DNA of 64,000 bases from CBDFKK01 sp965248815 (lineage in GTDB: Bacteria; Pseudomonadota; Alphaproteobacteria; SMXP01): positions 124,001 to 188,000 of the forward strand of contig CBDFKK010000008.1 in NCBI GenBank assembly GCA_965248815.1, in the 5' to 3' direction. Made by a program: the position numbers and the translations under genes. Under the pieces are notes generated by a model. That model worked only from the letters and a program-made list of their open reading frames with translations. It ran no database searches and was not told the origin of the DNA. Shown here one piece after another: positions 16,657 through 25,790 of this stretch. Positions within the stretch are counted from its first letter, which is position 1. The number at the start of each line of letters is the position of its first letter.

Positions 16657-18342
16657 GTGACAAACGTGCGGCAAATTTTCGGTGAGATTGGATCTAGATC
16701 TGCGGCAAGCCGACGCAGCATGACATTCTTATTAGCGTGTCTAATTTCTTGCCTGGTCTTTTGGTCTAGTGCCAATGCCATGAGTCAGAGGCCGCCGGGC
16801 GTTGTCAAAACCGAAACCGGTCTGGTGCAGGGCACGATCGAAGACGATGTCGCCGTATTCAAAAATATTCCTTACGCGGCTTCCCCAATGGGCACACTAC
16901 GCTGGCGCGCACCCCAACGCGCGGTATCCTGGAACGGCGTGCGCGCGACGGACACGTTCGGTCCCGCCTGCCCACAAATTCTCCAGCCTACGGAAAAAGC
17001 CTGGCGCTTGGCCCACATCGATAAAGTGGGCACCAGCGAGGATTGTTTGACTCTGAACATTTGGGCGCCCGCCGCAAAGCCGCGCTCGCCGCTGCCCGTC
17101 ATGGTCTACATCCACGGCGGCAATTACCAACGGGGCTCGGGCTCGGAGCCGCGTTACGTTGGCAACAGCTTGGTGCGAGACGGCGTCATGCTCGTCACGA
17201 TCAACTATCGCATCGGGGCACTCGGCCGGTTTGCCCATCCCGCGCTCTCGCGCCTGCAGGCCGACGAGCCCCTCGGGAATTACGGCATTCTCGATCAAAT
17301 CGCGGCCCTGGAATGGGTTCAGCGCAATATCGAAGCCTTTGGCGGCGATCCTGGAAACGTAACCATTTTTGGTCATTCGGCCGGGGGCGTGTCCGTCAAT
17401 GTGTTGATGGTGTCGCCCCTTGCTAAGGGTCTGTTCCACCGCGCGATCGCGCAAGGAAGCGGAATCGCCCTCGACAAGACTCGGCATATGACAAAGAAAG
17501 GACGGCCCGGCGGGCTTGAAGCGCCACAAGAATATGACGGCCAGATGATGGCCGAGAATTTGGGTATTGAAGGCGACGACGAAGCGATTGCCGAAGGCCT
17601 GCGTGCCCTCACAACGGAAGAGATCCTCCAATATCAAACCTCAAAGTTTTTGCTTTTTCCGCCCGTGGTCGACGGCACGATCATTCCGGGCGACATTCCG
17701 GTGCTCTTTGACCAGGGCAAGCAGCACGATGTGCCATACATGGCAGGCGCTAATAGCTATGAATGGGGTCAGATTGTGGGTGGTCCGCCGGCATTGCATG
17801 AATTCCTGGCCGAGGGGTTCTTGGAAGGGCTCAACGACGAGGACTTGAGCATTTTTGGCGATCTCAACTGGGTCGACCTGTCGCGCCAATGGTTTGCAGT
17901 TGGACTGTTCTTATCGTCCACGCGCTATCTCGTCGACCGCATGAAGACTGTCTCGTCGCCGTCATATCTTTATCATTTTGCCTATGTGCAAGAGAATTTG
18001 CGTGGGCAAATTCCGGGTGCGCCACACGGCTCGGAAGTCCCCTTTGTCTTCGATGTGGTACGCGACAGGCCGGAACTTCAATACCCAAACGCACTTGAAA
18101 ATACGCAAGCCGATTTTGCCATGGGCGACCTTGTCCACGACTATTGGATCGCGTTCGCCAAAACGGGCGATCCCAATGGCGGCGACCGCCCGGTCTGGCC
18201 CGCCTATGACCCCTCAACGGATCTCGCCATGGTTTTCGATGAAACCCATGAGGCTCAAGGAGCGCTTCACAAGGAAACGCTCGACTATTTAGAAGAACGG
18301 GCTCTCATCCGTCGCGCAAACTTCAACGCCGCAAACAAATAG
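16657..18342 (+). CDS. Exported type-B carboxylesterase
   Basis: This 561-residue alpha/beta hydrolase of the carboxylesterase type B family has a signal peptide (MTFLLACLISCLVFWSSANA). The oxyanion-hole stretch is YIHGGNY. The nucleophile motif is GHSAGG, where most members have GESAGG. The catalytic His is likely in GAPHGSEVPFVF. It hydrolyses esters outside the cytoplasm. I chose GTG 16657 because AAGGAGGGG lies five bases upstream. It follows the exported-protein operon and is divergent from the small peptide gene. Confidence 0.9.
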   Translation: MTNVRQIFGEIGSRSAASRRSMTFLLACLISCLVFWSSANAMSQRPPGVVKTETGLVQGTIEDDVAVFKNIPYAASPMGTLRWRAPQRAVSWNGVRATDTFGPACPQILQPTEKAWRLAHIDKVGTSEDCLTLNIWAPAAKPRSPLPVMVYIHGGNYQRGSGSEPRYVGNSLVRDGVMLVTINYRIGALGRFAHPALSRLQADEPLGNYGILDQIAALEWVQRNIEAFGGDPGNVTIFGHSAGGVSVNVLMVSPLAKGLFHRAIAQGSGIALDKTRHMTKKGRPGGLEAPQEYDGQMMAENLGIEGDDEAIAEGLRALTTEEILQYQTSKFLLFPPVVDGTIIPGDIPVLFDQGKQHDVPYMAGANSYEWGQIVGGPPALHEFLAEGFLEGLNDEDLSIFGDLNWVDLSRQWFAVGLFLSSTRYLVDRMKTVSSPSYLYHFAYVQENLRGQIPGAPHGSEVPFVFDVVRDRPELQYPNALENTQADFAMGDLVHDYWIAFAKTGDPNGGDRPVWPAYDPSTDLAMVFDETHEAQGALHKETLDYLEERALIRRANFNAANK

Positions 18343-18432
18343 CCGAGCATTGAAGACAATCATTTGACAAACGCACATAGATTGGATCTAGCCCACAACT
18401 TCACTCCAGCCCCTAACTAAGGATAAGCAATA

Positions 18433-18657
18433 TTGAGATTAACTGGACTATTTGCACTGGCAGCGGCGGCTTGCCTTTCATTCTCATGCGCCAGTTCTAA
18501 TCAGGCACTGCTGTATTGTGGCCCAGACGATACAAGCGGAGAGACTGGTAGCATGAATATCAGAGGTGGTTCGGTTTGTTTGAACAACTTTCGGACTGCG
18601 GATAAGTGGATTTCAGCCCCTGTTATGCCGCGACCGGGATTGGTTGCAGCACGTTGA
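18433..18657 (+). pseudogene. Small lipoprotein gene cut by an IS3-type element
   Basis: TTG 18433, with AAGGA ten bases upstream, opens a signal sequence MRLTGLFALAAAACLSFSC followed by a short Cys-containing protein (LLYCGPDD, GSVCLNN). The native frame reaches 18600, where the insertion element begins at a codon boundary. The last 18 residues before the stop at 18655 come from the element. Past the element the same frame continues for 13 codons to TGA at 19857, so the original product may have been about 69 residues. No database family is recognised. Confidence 0.5.
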
Positions 18658-19453
18658 AGTAAGCCTGATCGGGTGTCTGGCGGTCAAGCGATGAATGCGG
18701 TCTCTTGGTGTTGTAAAAGACCAAATATTTGCCGAGGGCGGCTCGGGCTTGTGGAACATTGCCATAGGCATGCAGATAGACCTCCTCGTATTTGACCGTG
18801 CGCCACAGCCGTTCAACAAAGACATTGTCCCGCCACGCTCCCTTGCCATCCATGCTGATGGCGATTTCAGCATCCTTCAGGATTTGTGTGAAAGCGATGG
18901 AGGTAAACTGCGAGCCCTGATCGGTGTTGAAGATGTCCGGCTTACCGTAACGGGCCAGTGCTTCTTCAACGGCTTCAATGCAAAAGTCTGCTTCCAGTGT
19001 GATAGAGAGCCGCCAGGACAGGACACGCCGGCTGAACCAGTCAACCACTGCGGCCAGATAAACAAAGCCCCGTGCCATTGGAATGTAGGTGATATCCATC
19101 GCCCAGACCTGATTGGGTTGGGTGACCGGCAGCTTACGCAACAGATAGGGATAGATTTTGTGGCCCGGTGCAGGCTTGGACGTGTTCGGGCGGCGATAAA
19201 TAGCCTCAAGCCCCATACGCTTCATCAGTGTTGTGACGTGCAGGCGGCCAACCTTGTATCCTTCACCAAGCAATAGTCCCTGCAGCATCCTGCTGCCTGC
19301 AAAGGGATAGTCGAGATGCAATTCATCAATCCGGCGCATCAGTGCCAGATCACCGACCGATACGGGACGGGGCTGATAATAGACGCTGCCCCGGCTGATC
19401 TTGAGCGCCTTGGCCTGACGGCTGAGCGAGAGTTTATGTTTGCGGTCGATCAT
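18623..19453 (-). CDS. IS3-family transposase OrfB
   Basis: The 276-residue protein has an HTH_21-like N-terminus (LMRRIDELHLDYPFAGSRML) and an rve catalytic core: D in WAMDITYI, D in NTDQGSQF and E in VFVERLWR. There are 35 residues between the last two. Its ATG overlaps the OrfA stop as ATGA. It is normally made as an OrfAB fusion by -1 frameshifting. Confidence 0.93.
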   Translation of the reverse strand: MIDRKHKLSLSRQAKALKISRGSVYYQPRPVSVGDLALMRRIDELHLDYPFAGSRMLQGLLLGEGYKVGRLHVTTLMKRMGLEAIYRRPNTSKPAPGHKIYPYLLRKLPVTQPNQVWAMDITYIPMARGFVYLAAVVDWFSRRVLSWRLSITLEADFCIEAVEEALARYGKPDIFNTDQGSQFTSIAFTQILKDAEIAISMDGKGAWRDNVFVERLWRTVKYEEVYLHAYGNVPQARAALGKYLVFYNTKRPHSSLDRQTPDQAYFNVLQPIPVAA

Positions 19454-19761
19454 TTTCTTGCGCTCGGCAATCCCGCCTTGGTGAGCGCATCGCCTAAAAA
19501 ATCATTCTCAAGCGTCAGCTCCCCAATCTTGGCATGGAGCCTCTTCACATCAACACGGGGTGCAGGCAGCGGTGATTTACCCTCCCGCCCAAAAACACCC
19601 GCTGCACCCTTAAGGAGCTGATCTTTCCATTGCTTGATCTGGTTAGGATGAACATCAAACTGCTGAGCGAGTTCTCCCAATGTCTGCTCACCGCGAACGG
19701 CCGCAAGGGCCACCTTCGACTTGAACGCAGGTGTATGATTGCGACGTGGTCGTCTTGCCAT
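19450..19761 (-). CDS. IS3-family transposase OrfA
   Basis: The 103-residue helix-turn-helix protein begins MARRPRRNHTPAFKSKVALA, with LAQQFDVHPNQIKQWK as the recognition helix region. A leucine-zipper-like tail (HAKIGELTLENDFLGDAL) follows. A run of six T before the end of the gene (TTTTTTA on the minus strand) is a plausible slippage site for the OrfAB fusion. Confidence 0.92.
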   Translation of the reverse strand: MARRPRRNHTPAFKSKVALAAVRGEQTLGELAQQFDVHPNQIKQWKDQLLKGAAGVFGREGKSPLPAPRVDVKRLHAKIGELTLENDFLGDALTKAGLPSARK

Positions 19762-19851
19762 AGTGGATCTCCTGTTGCCGGCGATCATGCCGCCTACAGG
19801 CCAAAATTCCACTTATCTCAACTGTGCAGATTTCCCGAGCCACCTCTATCC

Positions 19852-20277
19852 ATGACTGAATTCACCCCCCTCAGCGCCCTCTTTGGCGGCGCGCTCATCG
19901 GTCTTGCAGCAACGCTGCTCATGGCCGCTAGCGGCAGGGTTGCCGGGATCAGCGGCATCATGGGTGGCCTGCTTACGCCGCAAGAAGGTGAAACGCCATG
20001 GCGTGCTGCATTCATAGTGGGATTGATCGGCGCGCCCTTGCTCGTCTCTCTGTTCTCAAGCACATGGACCGAGATTTCGTTTCCTGCAAGCCTGCCGACC
20101 ATGGTGATCGCCGGTCTCATCGTCGGATACGGCACAAGACTCGGCGGCGGATGCACCAGCGGTCATGGCGTGTGTGGAATGTCGCGCCTGTCGTTACGTT
20201 CCATGATCGCCACCCTTGTTTTCATGCTCACCGGTTTCATCACGGTCTATGTCGTCCGTCATGTCGGAGGAGTGTGA
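19852..20277 (+). CDS. YeeE/YedE-family membrane protein, first half
   Basis: The 141-residue protein has about four hydrophobic spans and the conserved stretch GTRLGGGCTSGHGVCGMSRLS, whose Cys residues are typical of YeeE/YedE (TsuA-like) sulfur-compound transporters. With the next gene it forms the common two-half arrangement of the transporter. Uptake of thiosulfate or another reduced sulfur species is the family function. The gene begins 34 bp after the end of the IS3 element, so its native promoter may be lost. Confidence 0.87.
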   Translation: MTEFTPLSALFGGALIGLAATLLMAASGRVAGISGIMGGLLTPQEGETPWRAAFIVGLIGAPLLVSLFSSTWTEISFPASLPTMVIAGLIVGYGTRLGGGCTSGHGVCGMSRLSLRSMIATLVFMLTGFITVYVVRHVGGV

Positions 20278-20278
20278 G

Positions 20279-20716
20279 TTGCGCACGATCGTCACGGCCT
20301 TCGCCGCAGGATTGATATTCGGGCTTGGATTGACCATCTCCGGCATGATCAATCCGGAAAAAGTTCTCAATTTCTTGGACTTGTTCGGAACATGGGACCC
20401 AAGTCTCGCCTTTGTCATGGCGGGCGCCCTCATCGTCACGTCGATCGGCTACCGCATCGCCTTCGGACGTGGCACGCCGTTACTCGAAGCTGCATTTCAT
20501 TTGCCGACAAAAAAAGACGTGGACGGACGATTGCTGTCGGGCAGCGCGCTTTTCGGTGTGGGTTGGGGATTGGGCGGTTATTGCCCCGGACCTGGCATCG
20601 CCGGTATTGGCCTTGGCGCACTTGAAGCCGCCGCCTTTGTCGCCGCCATGGGCCTTGGGATGGTAATTTTCACAGCCACGCAAGAGTGGATACCTCCCCG
20701 CACAAAAACCGCCTAA
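20279..20716 (+). CDS. YeeE/YedE-family membrane protein, second half
   Basis: This is the partner of the previous gene, with GLTISGMINPEKVLNFLDL, WDPSLAFVMAGAL and GYCPGPGIAGIG, all standard for the second YeeE/YedE half. I chose TTG 20279, one base after the previous stop, because GGAGG lies eight bases upstream and family proteins begin with this MRTIVTAFAAG-type start. ATG 20261 is the alternative. Confidence 0.87.
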   Translation: MRTIVTAFAAGLIFGLGLTISGMINPEKVLNFLDLFGTWDPSLAFVMAGALIVTSIGYRIAFGRGTPLLEAAFHLPTKKDVDGRLLSGSALFGVGWGLGGYCPGPGIAGIGLGALEAAAFVAAMGLGMVIFTATQEWIPPRTKTA

Positions 20717-20740
20717 CCGAGTCAAATAATGATATAATAT

Positions 20741-20761
20741 GTGTACAGATGGTCTGTATAC
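20741..20761. repeat. Inverted repeat, 9-bp arms (one mismatch), 3-base loop
   Basis: GTGTACAGA-TGG-TCTGTATAC lies in a very AT-rich gap between two convergent genes (YeeE/YedE and the RND pump). It could be part of a bidirectional termination region or an operator. Confidence 0.4.
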
Positions 20762-20798
20762 GTATTACAATTACAATATTAATCTTTGTGTTGATATT

Positions 20799-20823
20799 CC
20801 TTATACTGATATTCAGTATAAGG
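20799..20823. terminator. Perfect 11-bp inverted repeat between convergent genes
   Basis: CCTTATACTGA-TAT-TCAGTATAAGG is a perfect hairpin with 11-bp arms and a 3-base loop, ending four bases from the RND pump stop codon. Its placement between convergent stops suggests bidirectional termination. It lacks the GC-rich stem and clear T-run of an intrinsic terminator, so the role is uncertain. Confidence 0.45.
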
Positions 20824-20826
20824 ATC

Positions 20827-23800
20827 TTATGCTTCGATGGCCTCCGACGGGCGATCGGATTTTCGACGATTGGTTAATCCGCGAATCGTCACATAAAAAA
20901 CCGGCGTGAATAGCAATCCGAAAATTGTTACACCAAGCATTCCAAAAAAGACTGCAGTCCCCAGCGCTTGGCGCATTTCGTAGCCTGCCCCACTGGCAAA
21001 TAGCAAGGGCAAAACACCAAAGATGAACGCGAAAGAAGTCATCAGGATCGGTCTGAGGCGTAAACGACACGCTTCAGCGGCGGCCTCGAACCGATTCTTC
21101 CCTGCCCGCTCAGCAGCACGCGCAAACTCGACGATCAATATCGCGTTCTTACTGGCAAGACCAATCAAGACGATAAAACCGATCTGAGTGAGAATATTAT
21201 TGTCCATGCCGCGCAATATGACACCGCCGATGGCCGACGACAGGCACATCGGCACGATAAGAATGATGGCGAATGGCAAAGACCAACTCTCATAAAGGGC
21301 GGCCAAGGCCAGAAATACAAATAAGACCGACAACGGAAAAATAAACAGGCTTGCGTTGCTGGCCCGCACTTGTTGGTAGGCGAGCTCCGTCCATTCGAAC
21401 GAAATGCCGTCGGGTAAGAGTTGCTGGGCAAGCTCCTCCATCAGAAGAATAGCCTGGCCGGTGCTGTAGCCCGGTTGCGTGTCGCCGTTGATTTCAATGG
21501 TCGGATATAAGTTGTAGCGCGGCACCCGGTCGGGCCCCGAGATTTCTTTGAAGTCCACGAACGACCCAAGGGGCACAATGGCGCCGGTATTACTGCGCGT
21601 TCGCAGTTGCGCAATGTCTTCGAGATCCAAACGGAACGGCGCCTCTGCCTGGGCAATAACGCGATAGATGCGTCCAAATCGATTGAAGTCGTTGACATAG
21701 GATGCGCCCATATAGACCTCGAGCGCCTCAAACACATTTTCAATGGGAACATCGAGCATTTCAGCTTTGACACGGTCAATGTCGACGTAGAGTTGTGGTG
21801 TATTGGACGTGAATGACGTGTAGACGCTAGAAAGACCCGGTGTTTGGTTTGCTGCTGCTACCCAGGCGTTGGCCGCGTCCTGCAATGTCTCAAGGCCGCG
21901 CCCGCCTCTGTCTTCAACGCGCAAGCTATATCCGCCGACCGTGCCAAGGCCGCGCACCGAAGGCGGCGGGAAAACGGCGATAAACGCTTCTTGAATGGCG
22001 CCCAAGCGCATGCGCAGGTCATTAAGAATGGCTCCGGCCTCCAAGCCCTTTCGGTCGCGCTCATCAAATGGCTCCAAGAGTGCGAAGACAGCCGCCTTGT
22101 TTGAGGCAACGGTGCGGGTTTCCGCAGCCAAACCCACGAACGAAACTGTGTGGCTAAAGCCCGGCGTCTCAAGCACGATTTGCTCGGCTCGCCGTGTGAC
22201 TGCTTCCGTGCGAGCGAGCGAAGCTCCCTCGGGCAGGTTTACAAGACCGACAAAATATCCCTGGTCTTGAGGCGGAATGAATCCGGACGGCACACGGACA
22301 AAGGCAAATACCGTAAGCGCGATGAGCATGAGGTAAATGCCGATCATCGCCATGCTGCGCTTGGTAATGCGCGACACCAAAGTGACATAGCGGTCGCGCA
22401 ACCAAACAAAGCCTGCGTCAAATTGCGAAAATATTGTCGATTGGACGAGGCCCAATCTTCGGCCTGGTGATCGTTTGTCTTGTTCTTTCTTGCCGAGTAA
22501 TAGGGCGCCCAACGCCGGGCTTAAGGTGAGCGCGTTGAAGGCTGAAATGATCGTGGCAACCGCGATCGTCAGCGCGAACTGACGATAGAAGGCGCCGGTC
22601 ATGCCTTCTAGAAAGGCAACGGGGATAAAAACCGACGAGAGCACAAGTGCGATGGCGACAAGGGCAGTACCTACTTCGTCCATTGTTTTGTGCGCCGCAT
22701 CTCGGGCACTCATGCCTTTTGCAATATTTCGCTCGATATTTTCGACGACAACGATAGCATCATCGACAACGATCCCAACGGCTAGAACGAGGCCAAACAG
22801 AGTCAGATTATTGATCGAAAACCCAAACGCCGCCATCAAAGCAAACGTTCCAATCAGAGAAATTGGAATGGTAACCAGCGGTATGATCGAAGCGCGCCAA
22901 CTCTGAAGGAACAGCACAATAACGAGAACCACCAGCGCAATCGCTTGAAAAATTGTGGTGTAAAGCTCGCGAATGGACTCATCGATAAAATCAGTGGGGT
23001 CATAAATAATATAATATTCCAGGCCTTCCGGAAATTCCTTTGCCAACTCGGCCATAGTCTCGTGTACCGCTTCCGAAGCGGCCACCGCGTTCGAGCCCGG
23101 TGTTTGCGTCATCGACAACATGACGGCGGGCGCTCCATCTAGGTAGCCGGTCGTTGAATAATTTTCAGCACCGAGCTCAATGCGAGCGACATCACCCAGC
23201 CTTGCAAATCGCCCACCTTCACCGGTTTTTACGACAATATTCTCGAACTGCTCGACTTCCGTAAGCCGCCCTTGAGTTTGAATGCTGACTTGGAAGGCTT
23301 TGCGCATGTCGATTGGGGGCTGGCCCAAAGTTCCCCCGGCTACCTGAATATTGTGCTCTTGCAGTGCTTTTGTAATGTCACCGGCCGTCATTCCCATCGA
23401 CGCAATGCGGCCGGGATCAAGCCAAATGCGCATGCTATAGTCGCGCCCGCCCCACATCTGAATGTTCGCCACGCCATCAAGCCGAGAGAGAACATCTCGG
23501 ATCTGGCGTTGCGCAAAATTCGTGACATATTTTTCGTCGTACCGACCTTCAGGCGACACAAGGTGAATGATCAACAGAGGATCAACGGTGTCCTTGCGGG
23601 TGGTCACACCGATACGCTGCACCTCGTCCGGCAATCGAGGTAGCGCCGTGCCGACTCGGTTTTGCACTTGAACGAGCGCATCATCGAGGTTCGTTCCCAG
23701 TTCGAACGTAATGATCAACGACATCACGCCGTCGCTGGTCGATTGGGAATACATGTAGATCATTCCCTCGACGCCGTTAACTTGCTGCTCAATAGGAGCT

Positions 23801-23991
23801 GCCACCGTATCGGCAATAACTTGGGGACTGGCGCCCGGATATTGAGCGTTGATCACGATCGTGGGCGGCGCCACCGGGGGATATTGCGATACGGGTAGCG
23901 ATAAGAACGAGATGGCGCCGACGATCAAGATAACGATCGATGTGACGGACGCGAGAATCGGCCGATCAATAAAGACGTGACTAAACTTCAT
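20827..23991 (-). CDS. RND efflux pump inner-membrane protein (HAE1/AcrB type)
   Basis: The 1054-residue proton-driven multidrug exporter has the HAE1 start (FIDRPILASVTSIVILIVGAISFLSLPV), PGASPQV in the porter domain and the proton-relay pair in VGIVVDDAIVVVENIERN (about residue 404). The conserved Lys is in GLASKNAILIVEFA. Length and twelve-span layout fit the AcrB family. The start overlaps the stop of the membrane-fusion gene by four bases, so the two form an operon. No outer-membrane channel gene is next to them. Confidence 0.95.
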   Translation of the reverse strand: MKFSHVFIDRPILASVTSIVILIVGAISFLSLPVSQYPPVAPPTIVINAQYPGASPQVIADTVAAPIEQQVNGVEGMIYMYSQSTSDGVMSLIITFELGTNLDDALVQVQNRVGTALPRLPDEVQRIGVTTRKDTVDPLLIIHLVSPEGRYDEKYVTNFAQRQIRDVLSRLDGVANIQMWGGRDYSMRIWLDPGRIASMGMTAGDITKALQEHNIQVAGGTLGQPPIDMRKAFQVSIQTQGRLTEVEQFENIVVKTGEGGRFARLGDVARIELGAENYSTTGYLDGAPAVMLSMTQTPGSNAVAASEAVHETMAELAKEFPEGLEYYIIYDPTDFIDESIRELYTTIFQAIALVVLVIVLFLQSWRASIIPLVTIPISLIGTFALMAAFGFSINNLTLFGLVLAVGIVVDDAIVVVENIERNIAKGMSARDAAHKTMDEVGTALVAIALVLSSVFIPVAFLEGMTGAFYRQFALTIAVATIISAFNALTLSPALGALLLGKKEQDKRSPGRRLGLVQSTIFSQFDAGFVWLRDRYVTLVSRITKRSMAMIGIYLMLIALTVFAFVRVPSGFIPPQDQGYFVGLVNLPEGASLARTEAVTRRAEQIVLETPGFSHTVSFVGLAAETRTVASNKAAVFALLEPFDERDRKGLEAGAILNDLRMRLGAIQEAFIAVFPPPSVRGLGTVGGYSLRVEDRGGRGLETLQDAANAWVAAANQTPGLSSVYTSFTSNTPQLYVDIDRVKAEMLDVPIENVFEALEVYMGASYVNDFNRFGRIYRVIAQAEAPFRLDLEDIAQLRTRSNTGAIVPLGSFVDFKEISGPDRVPRYNLYPTIEINGDTQPGYSTGQAILLMEELAQQLLPDGISFEWTELAYQQVRASNASLFIFPLSVLFVFLALAALYESWSLPFAIILIVPMCLSSAIGGVILRGMDNNILTQIGFIVLIGLASKNAILIVEFARAAERAGKNRFEAAAEACRLRLRPILMTSFAFIFGVLPLLFASGAGYEMRQALGTAVFFGMLGVTIFGLLFTPVFYVTIRGLTNRRKSDRPSEAIEA

Positions 23992-25169
23992 CGCATGCTT
24001 GCTGTTGTTTTCGGCGGTTCCAGCGGTATATACAGCGGCGTTACTTTGGCGCCGGAGCGCGCGCGTTGAAGGCCATTGACGATGACCCGCTCCTCCCCGC
24101 TTAGGCCCGATCGGATCACCCTCAAGCCATCGACCACCGGTCCGAGTTCGACGGGGCGATGGATAACCGACCCCTCTTCGTCTACGACAAAGACAAACTT
24201 TTGAGATTGATCAGTGCCGATGACTTCTTCGGGCAGCAGCAGGGCTTCATATTCTCCGCTGCCGGGCATGCGAATGCGAGCAAAGAGTCCAGGAATGAAA
24301 ACGAAATCTGAATTGTCGAACACTGCTCGCCCCCTCATCGTGCCGCTCGAAAAATCAACCTGATTGTCGAGAAAGTCCATGTATCCCCTGTGGCGAAATT
24401 CTTTTTCGTCGGGCAATGCCAGATACACCGGAGTTTGTGACGTTCTCGAGCTTGGGCGCTTGCCCTCCCGATCTAGCCGGACATATTTGAGATAGGCTTT
24501 CTGGTCCGCATCAAAGTAGAAGTGGATCGGATCGAGAGACACGATCGTCGTTAGCAAAGTGGGGTCAAAGTCGCCGCCGTTGACCAGATTGCCAACCGTT
24601 ACCATTTTGCGGCTGACTCGTCCGGAAACCGGCGCGGTGACGCGGGTAAAATCGAGATTAAGCTGCGTTTCCTTTCGACGTGCTTCAGCCGCTTGAACGG
24701 CGGCGGCGGCTTCGCGCTTGAGCTGCGCTCGTTCGTCATAGTTTTCTTGCGAAATGTTTCCGCGATCAATCAGCGGGCCGGCGCGGTCAAGATCCAAAGA
24801 AGCAAGATCAAATCGTGCCTGCGCCTGCGCGAGCTCAGCTTGAACTTGTTCGTGGGCCGCTTCGTATTGACGGGGATCTATAACGAATAGGAGATCGCCC
24901 TGATTAACGAGCTGCCCGTCTTTGAAATGGACTGAATCGAGATAACCGCTGACACGTGCGCGAATTTCAACCGTATCAACCGCGGCAAATCTGCCCGCAT
25001 ATGAATCCCATTCGACAATCTTGCGTTTAATGGGTTCGCTAACGGTCACCTCAGGTGCTGGAAAGCCATTTTGCGCTTGAGGTGCGTCATCGCAACCAGT
25101 CGTCAGCACAACGCAAAGCACAGCCGCAAGCCATACACGTCGCAAGCTATGGCGACTTCCATTAGACAT
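23988..25169 (-). CDS. RND efflux membrane-fusion lipoprotein (AcrA type)
   Basis: The 393-residue adaptor has a lipoprotein signal (AAVLCVVLTTGCDDAP), a lipoyl/barrel-sandwich region (RARVSGYLDSVHFKDGQLVNQGDLLFVID), a coiled-coil hairpin (about 95-160) and a beta-barrel domain. It links the pump at 20827-23991 to an outer-membrane channel. The two genes overlap by four bases. Confidence 0.94.
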   Translation of the reverse strand: MSNGSRHSLRRVWLAAVLCVVLTTGCDDAPQAQNGFPAPEVTVSEPIKRKIVEWDSYAGRFAAVDTVEIRARVSGYLDSVHFKDGQLVNQGDLLFVIDPRQYEAAHEQVQAELAQAQARFDLASLDLDRAGPLIDRGNISQENYDERAQLKREAAAAVQAAEARRKETQLNLDFTRVTAPVSGRVSRKMVTVGNLVNGGDFDPTLLTTIVSLDPIHFYFDADQKAYLKYVRLDREGKRPSSRTSQTPVYLALPDEKEFRHRGYMDFLDNQVDFSSGTMRGRAVFDNSDFVFIPGLFARIRMPGSGEYEALLLPEEVIGTDQSQKFVFVVDEEGSVIHRPVELGPVVDGLRVIRSGLSGEERVIVNGLQRARSGAKVTPLYIPLEPPKTTASMR

Positions 25170-25263
25170 AACTCATTCACCCGCGTCGAAGGCGACGCAC
25201 TAATCCGCGCGTTCATTATTCCAGTTTAGGGAATGAGATTACACGACTTTACAGCGTTTGAGT

Positions 25264-25280
25264 CGGCATGGTTAATGCCG
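25264..25280. promoter_or_regulatory. Inverted repeat in the RND operon promoter region
   Basis: CGGCAT-GGTTA-ATGCCG is a perfect 6-bp-arm inverted repeat about 95 bp upstream of the fusion-protein start, in the 160-bp gap before the next gene. It may be a repressor operator, but no regulator gene is adjacent. Confidence 0.35.
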
Positions 25281-25329
25281 TAAAACGTCGGCAAATGGCC
25301 ACTCTTTGGTGTCCTAAGCCGGTGTTTTC

Positions 25330-25785
25330 CTAACCGTCACTCTCGCGCCGCTCAGAGACCAAGGTCAACTGGAATAGTGCATGCTGCCGGAGCCAATGCC
25401 ATGTGCGGGCCCTGTGTCGGCCGTCTGGGCTCAACTGGATCATTTCATAGACTCTCACGTCGGGCTGATCCGTAAAAGTGAACCACAAATAAAGTGTGGC
25501 CTCGTCGATCGCCCATAGTTCCCCTTTGATTCGGCCGTAATCCCAGATCAATTTCTTATCGCGATACGATGCTTCAAACACGATGTCGTCAGTGCGACCG
25601 TCATCCCATCTATAGTGGCTTGTTTGACGGTAGTCACAGGATCCGTCCTCAGGAAACTCTACCGCTATGCGGAAGTCATGCTGATCCAAAACCGTTAAAT
25701 CAGGCGCGACATGGCGGTAGGTGCCGACCCATATACCTTCGTGGCGCACGAGCAGCGGCATCTCTGTGCGAAGAATATTGGACAT
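25330..25785 (-). CDS. Conserved protein of unknown function, lipocalin-like composition
   Basis: This protein of about 150 residues is rich in Trp, Tyr and charged beta-strand-like segments (HEGIWVGTYRHVAPD, YRQTSHYRWDDGR, KLIWDYGRIKGELW). It resembles a small beta-barrel such as the DUF3598/lipocalin-like group, but I do not recognise it with confidence. There is no signal peptide. ATG 25785 has GAGG about ten bases upstream. Confidence 0.6.
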   Translation of the reverse strand: MSNILRTEMPLLVRHEGIWVGTYRHVAPDLTVLDQHDFRIAVEFPEDGSCDYRQTSHYRWDDGRTDDIVFEASYRDKKLIWDYGRIKGELWAIDEATLYLWFTFTDQPDVRVYEMIQLSPDGRHRARTWHWLRQHALFQLTLVSERRESDG

Positions 25786-25790
25786 GGAGA

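Larger units (their letters stand above)
18601..19817 (-). mobile_element. IS3-family insertion sequence (about 1217 bp)
   Basis: Inverted ends begin GATAAGTGGA on both sides (18601 inward; complement of 19808-19817), with weaker matching further in. Two minus-strand genes, OrfA and OrfB, are in a -1 frame relation as in IS3 elements. I see no target duplication, so the exact borders could shift by a few bases. It interrupts a small lipoprotein gene just upstream of the YeeE/YedE pair. Confidence 0.85.

Noticed and set aside
16897..17637. Minus-strand frame of 246 residues
   Set aside because: It is antisense to the carboxylesterase, whose motifs are unambiguous.
20686..20877. Hydrophobic plus-strand frame of 63 residues after the YeeE/YedE pair
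   Set aside because: Hydrophobicity follows from AT-rich intergenic DNA; there is no ribosome site and it runs into the convergent RND gene.
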